DNA from: Phoronis australis
Taxonomy: Eukaryota; Phoronida; Phoronidae
NCBI GenBank assembly: GCA_002633005.1
Contig: NMRA01000114.1
Coordinates: 932,974-962,826, forward strand
DNA length: 29,853 bases
Direction: 5' to 3'
Part shown: positions 22,805 through 29,853 of the stretch, one piece after another
Layout: each line of letters starts with the position of its first letter
How positions within the stretch are numbered: the stretch's first letter is position 1
Position numbers and translations under genes: made by a program
The notes under the pieces: generated by a model
What the model was told of the DNA's origin: nothing
What the model saw: the letters and a program-made list of their open reading frames with translations, nothing else
Databases searched by the model: none

Positions 22805-23453
22805 GTAAGCAGTGGTGCAGAGTGTATCTCACATATACACAGAAATGCCATGTTCTAAAAATCGACTTCCTGAAGTATTTAAAAAGGTCTATTTTTGTTA
22901 CATTTTTAATTATACTTAAACATTTCACTGTACTTTTCTATGCTGAAGTTACTTTTGAGTAATCTTTAAAAAGAACATAAACGATTTTCAAGTCTTAGAA
23001 TGAGTTTTTTCGAATAATGTTGCTAATTTCATTCTCATCAGTAGATTCGTAACCAAATTGCCCGGTCCGCAAACATCTGGGAAGTTCCGATGTTTTAGTT
23101 TGCATGCGGGCGAACGCAGCAGGTTCACTGATTTTGACCTGGGTGTGATGGGCACTGAGGTCACATGGTGCGCTGTCTGACATTACGTGCTCTTGCGAGG
23201 CCAAGTGCTCATAAACACGGCATCAAACTGGCGATGGATTACGTTTCATACGTTCAATAATTAACGAAATGTTTGGGTTAGAGTTATGTTCCGTGACAAC
23301 TTGAATGAAGTAGAAAACGTAAAAATTGACAGAAAAATTAACTGAAATCATTGGTAATCTTTAAGTATCGAACACCTCACGTTGTTTTGTGTGTTTTCTT
23401 TCACCCACGTTCAGGTATAATTTCAGACTCTAAGTACGTTTCTTTCGTTACAG

Positions 23454-23521
23454 GTTCAAACTTCAAAGTCCCAAGTGTGTCTCTGATCTTAGTCTGTTTG
23501 GCATATCTCGTAACGAAGTGA
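23454..23521 (+). CDS. Exon 8: terminal exon with probable GPI-anchor signal and stop
   Basis: The acceptor is TTTCTTTCGTTACAG, ending at 23453, and the phase matches exon 7. The coding part is 68 bp and ends with TGA at 23519-23521. The joined C-terminus reads NGSNFK followed by VPSVSLILVCLAYLVTK. Small residues (Asn-Gly-Ser) form a plausible anchor-attachment site, followed by a short polar spacer and then about 12-14 hydrophobic residues that run almost to the end of the protein with no substantial cytoplasmic tail. That is the standard layout of a GPI-attachment signal. A single-pass membrane anchor is the alternative, but the segment is short for that and only Thr-Lys follows it. This places the protein on the outer cell surface, consistent with the signal peptide in exon 2. 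Confidence 0.82.
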
Positions 23522-24993
23522 TAATTGAGCGACAACCACAGCGCACAAATTAAAGTTGCTGAAATTTCCTTTCCTGAGGGGTCAGGGAAAAGCTTAAGTC
23601 AGACAGCTCGTCTTGTGCGCTTTTATTGTATTTTTTTCAATTTTTAAGTTGTTAACATATGGCCAATAGCAATAATTTATATAAACAAATTGAATTGATG
23701 TTGTGTATATTCACATTTCAATTCATTAAATAGTTGTGGGAGCGTAAGGCGAAATTTCTGACTTAAGCTTAACACGAAACAAGAAGAACAAAGACTTTTC
23801 CATAGTGATTTGTTCACGGAGGTCTTTAGCGAGTCATTAGGGAATTACGCACTTGTAAAGTTTGGTATTATGTACGTCTTAAATGTGTGTTTCAAATGCG
23901 CGTATCGGTTTTTACCCCTTCAAAAATCCGTTTTGTTATGCCATTTAAAGTGACAACCGGCGAAGAAGAGCCATGAACAGCAATGCCCAAATACGAGGAG
24001 AATTATGCAACTTTCACCTCGGACAACAGTTGTTCGGAATTTTTCCACGAGAAAAAATGCTTCGGTTTCCTTATTTGGATGTTTTTCTGTACTTTTAATT
24101 TCTTCAAATTTCTGTGATGCCAATGACTGTCGATCTCGCTTTAGTCGATCACGTGACTTTCAGGCAGTCGGTCCGTGTCACACCTTACTCGCAAGCTTAC
24201 ATAGTGCCCAGCTTAAATGTACTTATTTTTAAAATTCAGACAGTAACCTTCCAAGGCACAGAACACAGGTAATAACAAGTTCATAGCTCAGCGGTTATAA
24301 CTGCCAGATTATCAGGTTTTCAAACCGGATTTGGTCATTTTCGAAAGCGAGTTTTGTATTTCCTTTTGGCCGAGATTATACGAAAATTATTGATACTCGG
24401 TGAGGAGGTCAATCGGTTAATTAGAAAAACATTGACATTAAGTACTTTAAATATGCTTTAATGTTTAACCTTTAGAATCAAACTAGAGTAAGCATGGAAA
24501 ATGAAAGAATAATACAAATCCACCCGGCGGTCTAACAAGACCAGAATAAAAAGCTCGATATTATTGGAAATACGTAACTTAACTCGCAGCAAAGCGCGGG
24601 ATTTCGTACATATATGCTTCCATGTATGCCAAAGAGGTTACACGGCTTCATACACTCAGAGGGTTAGCCCTTAGGTTTTTTTACGTCGGCTTTGATCAGC
24701 ACCATCGCCCGCTTCGGTAATTACCACTGCACTGCACTGCCTCGATTTCAGTAAACTACTGGAAGCAAACTTAAAAAGTCGGAGATCTCTTATAGAACCA
24801 CAAAACACAACTGTTTTGTAGCTCAGTTTAAAGCCACTAACTGCAAGACGTCTAAACTTATCAAATTAACAAAAATACGTTTTGTTTTCTGGCCCGATTG
24901 TGTCCCTTTAGTGGCACTAGTAGCACTTTTTCATGTGTGTATCTAGTCTGTGTGGACAACAAACTTTTTGAACTGTGAATGTGTGGCAATAAA
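23522..24993 (+). other. Likely 3' UTR and downstream flank with poly(A)-signal candidates
   Basis: After the TGA there is no further coding frame that fits the gene. Possible polyadenylation signals on the + strand are ATTAAA at about 23548-23553 and at 23725-23730, AATAAA at 24545-24550, and AATAAA at 24988-24993. The last is followed by T-rich sequence. The first two would give short 3' UTRs and the last one a UTR of about 1.5 kb. I cannot tell which is used. The degenerate tRNA-like stretch at 24284-24326 lies inside the longer alternative. Confidence 0.3.
24284..24326 (+). repeat. Degenerate tRNA-like (SINE head) sequence
   Basis: TAGCTCAGCGG at 24284-24294 fits the RNA polymerase III A box, and GGTTTTCAAACC at 24315-24326 resembles a B box and T-arm. 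The A-to-B distance is about 31 bases, shorter than in a normal tRNA, and no acceptor stem closes. This suggests a decayed tRNA-derived SINE rather than a functional tRNA. Confidence 0.3.
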
Positions 24994-26190
24994 TATTTTC
25001 TGTACTGATTTCGCAGTTTTTCCTGTCAAGTAGAATCTACCACAATTCATTCTGAGTTTCTTGGTGAATCAGGAGCAGAGTTTACATCATGCTTTGGTGT
25101 CAACCAGGCGTGTAACAACGAGTTACATGTACTATAATCAGCTTCTAAAATTCACTCTTTTATTGATCGCTCAAAAGCACTCCGATCACAAAAAAATTCT
25201 GCCATAGTAACGGATCTACATTTACAGGGAGTTCAAGGGACTTAAAATCTCCTCAGGAGACAATGGTCCAAAAACACGACTATGACAAAACGTCCTCGCT
25301 GGATCAGTAAATCGTGTAAACATAATTACGTATCCGCTGCGAGGTCAATAATCTTCCTTATGGCATTTGATCATGAACCTCCTTCATGATAATAATGCAA
25401 ACGTAAGCAAATTTCCGCTAAATGCTGTTTACATGATGGCGATTGAGGTACACTATTCTAGAACAAGGTCCGAGTTCCGTAGATGCAAAAATCACGCAAG
25501 AGGAAGCTAGCGTGATCACGTATTTCTCTTGTAACACATGGCGGTATATCGCGAATCTTTGCGTCACGGTGGTCTTGTGTTTTCGCCAAGTTCTGGCAAA
25601 GGTCTTCAAAGTGCCATACGTAACGTTCACATAAACGACTACACTGTACAAAGTAAACGGCGTTTGTAAACCAACAATGCGAATGTGGTAAACTGTTGTG
25701 AAAAAAGTTCATTCACAAGGTGTGAACTCGCCTTCGTGTGCAGGATTAGTTTTGTCTAGTATATATTGAGTGCTGCCTTCCCAATTAAACGAACATTACA
25801 TAAAAACAAAAACTTCCATTTAGAAATTTTTAGATGTCCAAAAAACCGCGCCTTAAAATCAACTTTTGATTTAGAGTATTTACCATCATGAAATCGATCT
25901 CATCTTAATTAAAATGGTTTTCTAGGCTTGAAAGGAAATGACATGTAATTATTGTTTCAGTCCAGGCTCATGGCGTTTAACTGTTGCGGCGGCTTAGTTT
26001 CGGCGGAGTATCGCTCGGACAAACTAAGGATAACAAAAGCAACGCGGGCACTGGAACGCGCCCACGAATGCATCGCAAACGGTGTGCTTCTAGGGGTGCT
26101 CATTTGTATCATAAAAATAGCAACTAGATGGCTTAAAATACGTCGAATCCATACTAAAACGGGAATATGTCATCCTTTAAATAGAATAAT
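24994..26190. other. Intergenic sequence downstream of the gene
   Basis: There are only short frames (63-89 codons) on both strands, with no domain, signal peptide or exon context. I see nothing that can be supported. Confidence 0.5.
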
Positions 26191-26880
26191 GGTATTTACC
26201 AAATTTCATAAAAATCTGTAAAGGAACTTCAGAGAAACAAAGGAAATTGCCACTAGAGGAAACAGTGTTTGCCGGAGTCATCTGAAAGTCATCCTCGTCC
26301 GTTGTCAGCTTCATATAAATAAAATTGGTAAATTTAATAAAGATCCTGCTATGCGGGCGTAAAAAACAAAACTGCCACTACGGGACGCCACAACAGTCGA
26401 AATCGTCGGAAAATCATCGCCATCTACCCTCCTCACAAAGAACATATACGTCAATTTTCAGAATCAGATCATTAGAGTGGTTTTGTTGATAAAGGAGCGG
26501 ACGCCAAAAGCAGACTCGAAAACAGTAAAAATGGCCTCTAAGTAGCGCAAAATACGACAAATCCGTCCGAAAACGAGAGGATAGCGTCGTCTCAGTAATA
26601 CATGCTTATATGCTACTGTAAATTTTATGAAAATCCGTTGAAAACCTTCGAAAATACGACTTACACGTAAAAAACTAAAATTCCCACTAGGGGGCACACC
26701 GATAGTCGGATCCGTCTGAATGTTCGCTCATGTGCCGTCCCATTTATAAAAGGAACACATGTTCAAAATTTCATGAACATACATCAAAGGGTTTTGGAGT
26801 GAGAGCAGCGGACGCCGGACTCCGGACGCGGGACGGGAAGACGGACGGTCGGACCCACGGACGAGGATGACTGCATAATG
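26191..26880. repeat. Old dispersed repeat array with GGAC-rich end
   Basis: Motifs such as AAATTTCATAAAAATCTGT, AAATTTTATGAAAATCCGT and AAATTTCATGAACATAC recur about every 100-250 bases (26197, 26615, 26767). They are followed by (A)TTGCCACTAG or TTCCCACTAGGGGGC, and the stretch ends with a GGACGC.GGACGG-rich tail (26810-26865). A similar AAGTTTCATCAGAATCTGTAAAG occurs at about 28598. This pattern is that of an abundant old interspersed repeat. No coding function is visible. Confidence 0.5.
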
Positions 26881-27349
26881 TGTCCATATATAAATATTTG
26901 GGGAATAAAACTGTCCTCATGTTGCTTTGGAAGAAAGACACGCCTGCAGAGAAAATTCATATTTTTTAATCCAGCGTATGGTTTATGACCAAAGACGTTA
27001 ACAAGACTATTCACTTTAGCCGCTGCCATTATTTTGTCATTGACCGTGGCGTCACCTAGCGGGGAGGGTGTGCGCCGACGAAGTACGCGAGACGTCGAAT
27101 TCAAAGTTGTAAACTGTTCTTATTTAAAAATATTGAGAATTTATTGAGCGGTGAACTGGAAAAATGTACATATAGGTAGAAAATTGAATAAATGAAGAAA
27201 AAAATCAGAAATACATCATAAACAGGGAATGGCAGGGGGTGACTAATCAGCGTTGTCTGAGTGGATTTGGGCGATTAGAGGGTGGGTAGATATAGATATT
27301 GCAAGATTTAGGGGTTCACACCATACAATATGCTACTCTCGAGCAGGGA

Positions 27350-28310
27350 AGTGTGAACCCCCTGTAAAGATGCCTGGTGGGATCTAATATGGGTAGCGAC
27401 TGGGGGTGGCGTGGGGTGTGGTCAGTGAAACTGGTAATAACCGGGTAGGGGGAAAAATCACTCAGGGGTGGTATACTTGCTTGCAGTCCATCAAAAACAT
27501 ATAATGTATGTCTGCTTAAATACAACGGAATAGAGATGCCTATTAAATACACATTCCATCTAAGGGAAATTATTTTCTGATGTCAACAAGTTCTCTTAAC
27601 CTGACTGGAAACAAGTCGTTTTATCAAGTCACATTTTATTAACTTATCTATCAGCCGATTGTTCAGGCATAATAAGACCTAAATATTCATCGGCGTGTAA
27701 AGTGAATACTATGAAAGTAAATAGCACAAGGATAACTTATTTCCAGACTTGATGATTTTGAGATCTGTCTCAAACAAAAAAATCAAAACAAATAACATTA
27801 TTAGTGAGTGTAACGGGTTTTTGTAGACATACTCTACCAAAGTACCCACCAATGTCGCGCAAAAAAATGCATTTAAAGGAGCATTTCGTTCAACACTTCC
27901 CCATGTATTTTCCATAATATTGAGAATTCAACATACAAAACTCACAAATACGCAGTAGATTTAGGTAGCATAGTGGAGTCGCAATTTGGGACTGTTTCAT
28001 GCAACCGGGCACTAGACCCCCAGCATCCTTGCCTGATGGGATCTGAAATGGGTAGCGAACTGGAGTGGGATGTGGTGAATGAAACTGGGGGTATGTTCAG
28101 CCTACATCGGCAGGTAAAAATGGCCAACTTCAAAGAAAAGAACATAAGGACGCCGTATTTCCTGACTTGTCAAAACAAAAAATCTAAACAAACGACATCG
28201 TCACTGAGTGTAATGGGATTTCCAAGGTAATGCACATACTACCGAAGTACCCACCGATGTAGGGCTCAATATGCCTTTAAAAGAACACTTCCTTCAACAC
28301 TTCCTATTGC
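27350..28310. repeat. Diverged tandem duplication
   Basis: Two blocks recur in order. 27370-27430 matches 28030-28090 (GATGGGATCT, ATGGGTAGCGA, GTGTGGT.A.TGAAACTGG). 27745-27903 matches 28160-28307 (AAACAAATAACAT/AAACAAACGACAT, GAGTGTAA.GGG, AAAGTACCCACCAATGT, TTCAACACTTCC). The second copy is shorter between the blocks by about 245 bp. Short frames on the minus strand reflect the duplication rather than genes. Confidence 0.65.
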
Positions 28311-28975
28311 AAATTATCAAGCAGGTTACCAAACCATGCAATTAATATTTATTATGCCCTGAAGTCCATGCCATGATAGAAAATGAAATTGTGCATCTCA
28401 AACTGCAGTCAAAATTGCACAAAAAGCGATGTGTCTCCGCCACTTATCTTTGTGTCGTTGTCCGTTAAACATTGTAAAGCCATTTTGACAATAACTTTGG
28501 ACAAGCATGATTTCGTTGAAAAGGGGATATCACAGCACTTAAATACGTACAAAAATGAAGTGGTGATGATGTATCCCAGCCATAAATTTAAATAGTGTGA
28601 AGTTTCATCAGAATCTGTAAAGTCACTTTGAAAAAGTAATTGACAGACCAGAAAAATATTGTGCATGCAGAAAAAATGCTGCAGTAGTGTCCAAATTATA
28701 ATCACATAAGTGAACTGCGTATACAAAATATCAGTGCGAGTCAATGATTTGTAAACAGGAGCAACACAATGCAACCATTACTGCACATTGAACAATGTTT
28801 TAGGGGTGTTCATTACTACCATATGATATAGATTATTGACATTGATTGTATCATGAGATCACAAGAAATAATTTAAATAAGTTATCACCAATAAATAAAA
28901 TCAATAAATAAATAATATATATAAATAATGAATAAATAATAAAGTATAGAGAAAAACAAATATATGATAATATGA
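28311..28975. other. Intergenic sequence ending in an AT-rich (AATA)n-like run
   Basis: A 121-codon minus-strand frame (28409-28774) has a hydrophobic stretch but overlaps dispersed repeat sequence near 28598 and shows no recognisable domain. 28885-28960 is a simple AATAAATA-type tract. Confidence 0.45.
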
Positions 28976-28981
28976 CAATNG

Positions 28982-28996
28982 CCCCCCCCCCCCCCC
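28982..28996. repeat. Poly-C tract next to an ambiguous base
   Basis: Fifteen C residues follow the N at 28980 and a G. Another C run lies at about 29179-29189. Homopolymer length here is probably unreliable. Confidence 0.85.
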
Positions 28997-29660
28997 GCCT
29001 CCATTTGGTGAAGTGGTAAAAGGGTCCGCCTCAGAAAAGCAAAAAGTCCAAGAAAATGAGACAAAAGTCCACTAAAAGAGGTGTAAACGCACAATTCACA
29101 GCTCCGAACGTGATACCTCGTTTTTTAATCCTCCCGCTTTTTTTCTTAGTAAACGGTCCACATCGTCGGAAATTCGAGCCCCCCCCCCCATATTAAAGGC
29201 TGGTTGCGCGTATGAAGAGGTCATTTGAAATTTTGAAATATGCATACAAATCAGATCGCAATTTATTTTGGTTGAAAATATAACCAAATGTCCTCGTTTT
29301 TAATTTACAAAAGGTTGGATTCGAGATTAGTGCTGTCATACCCTCTGTTACACCGCCACCCAGTCTGGAGGAGAGTGGCCTTGTGACAGGATGATGATCT
29401 ACCAGGGAAGAGAGAGCAGTGTGTAGTAATGCAGTTCCTAAGACCAATCATTTGCACGTCCGATTGTTATTTTTCAGCTATTCGGAATATCGGAATGGTA
29501 CTTTGTCCTCTTCATCAATAAGAATCCCTGTTACTTGACCCTTTCACAGTGTATCCCTACGGTCGTCTAGTTTTCTTAAAGTATTCATTTCTTTATTTGT
29601 AAATCTTCCGAATTGACTATAGCCTGTTGCTTCATTCAGTTTCGCGGTTTAAAAAGGTGG

Positions 29661-29742
29661 TAGAGTATACATTAAATATTGTGTTTGTTATTTGTTTTTA
29701 TTCTGTACAAACTGAATTAATCGGAGTTGAGCCGGCTCTAAT
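29661..29742. repeat. Short dispersed repeat, copy 2
   Basis: This is the second copy of the element at 1785-1868, with the shared end TTAATCGGAGTTGAGCCGGC then TCTA. It stands alone here, without the GTTCATACTG repeat beside it. Confidence 0.6.
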
Positions 29743-29853
29743 AAGTTATAGAATAGGAAGGCAATAAAAGCAAACGAGGCTACAAAAGAGCCGACGAATA
29801 TTGCGGCATTGTGGGTAAATATAGCGAGATTCGAGTGTCGCTTCTCTTTCACA

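Larger units (their letters stand above)
6564..23521 (+). other. Gene model: secreted, cysteine-rich EB/EGF-like protein, probably GPI-anchored
   Basis: This is the span of a spliced gene with seven well-supported coding exons plus an uncertain start exon. Exons 2-8 give 336 codons before the stop, and the start exon adds 1 or 3. Seen directly: all six introns after exon 2 have GT/AG borders, all interrupt a codon after its first base (phase 1), and the frame stays open through every join. The product has a signal peptide in exon 2, repeated cysteine-rich modules in exons 3-7 (7, 10, 6, 7 and 4 cysteines) and a hydrophobic C-terminal tail in exon 8. Known of such families: EB and EGF-like modules are extracellular, disulfide-bonded and often carried on symmetric 1-1 exons. 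Inferred: a cell-surface protein of unknown ligand. Introns 2-7 are 3009, 1069, 1198, 2927, 2284 and 649 bp. I do not recognise a named orthologue. Confidence 0.82.

Noticed and set aside
26784-27104. 106-codon minus-strand ORF
   Set aside because: Its C-terminal part is the translated GGAC-rich repeat tail, and no domain was recognised.
28409-28774. 121-codon minus-strand ORF, the second-longest simple ORF in the window
   Set aside because: It overlaps repeat-like sequence, and its hydrophobic look comes from AT-rich codons. No domain is visible.
28999-29035. TGGTGAAGTGGTAAAAGGGTC resembling a tRNA A box
   Set aside because: There is no B box or cloverleaf at the right distance, and it lies beside a poly-C tract of uncertain sequence.

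Overview
This window looks like animal nuclear DNA, most likely from an invertebrate. It is AT-rich, has no operon structure and very few long ORFs. It carries spliced coding exons with good GT/AG borders and kilobase-scale introns, and it is full of small DNA-transposon remnants and microsatellites. I cannot name the species. Three single N positions (1419, 22118, 28980) mark ambiguous assembly or read positions.

The one gene I can support is on the + strand and runs from about 6.5 kb to 23.5 kb. Seven coding exons (11375-11417, 14427-14582, 15652-16002, 17201-17332, 20260-20433, 22718-22804, 23454-23521) join in one continuous frame, and a short start exon probably lies near 6564-6685. The predicted protein is about 337-339 residues. 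It has an N-terminal signal peptide, then a row of cysteine-rich EB/EGF-like modules (34 cysteines in exons 3-7), then a short hydrophobic C-terminus that looks like a GPI-anchor signal. Every internal boundary from exon 2 onward is phase 1, and exons 3-7 are each a multiple of three in length. That is the pattern expected when a gene grows by exon duplication and shuffling. I see no diagnostic feature that would give it a name.

The rest is non-coding and repeat-rich. From left to right: a dispersed GTTCATACTG-type repeat (1552-1763) with a second copy in intron 2 (13848-14090); a long near-perfect hairpin element (2337-2461); a CT-rich microsatellite (about 4673-4726); a 90-bp tandem repeat (8860-9056) that ends at the border of a 1,650-bp element flanked by TTAA (9061-10710); an inverted-repeat element in intron 2 (12786-12977); a MITE sitting inside an (AC)n tract in intron 5 (18598-18838); a second MITE-like stretch in intron 6 (about 20640-20818); and downstream of the gene, a degenerate tRNA-like SINE head, old dispersed repeats at 26.1-26.9 kb, a diverged tandem duplication at 27.35-28.31 kb, and poly-C tracts.

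I found no RNA gene, CRISPR array, prokaryotic operon or intact transposase. The most interesting content is the modular architecture of the secreted, probably GPI-anchored gene and the nested mobile-element structures in its introns.
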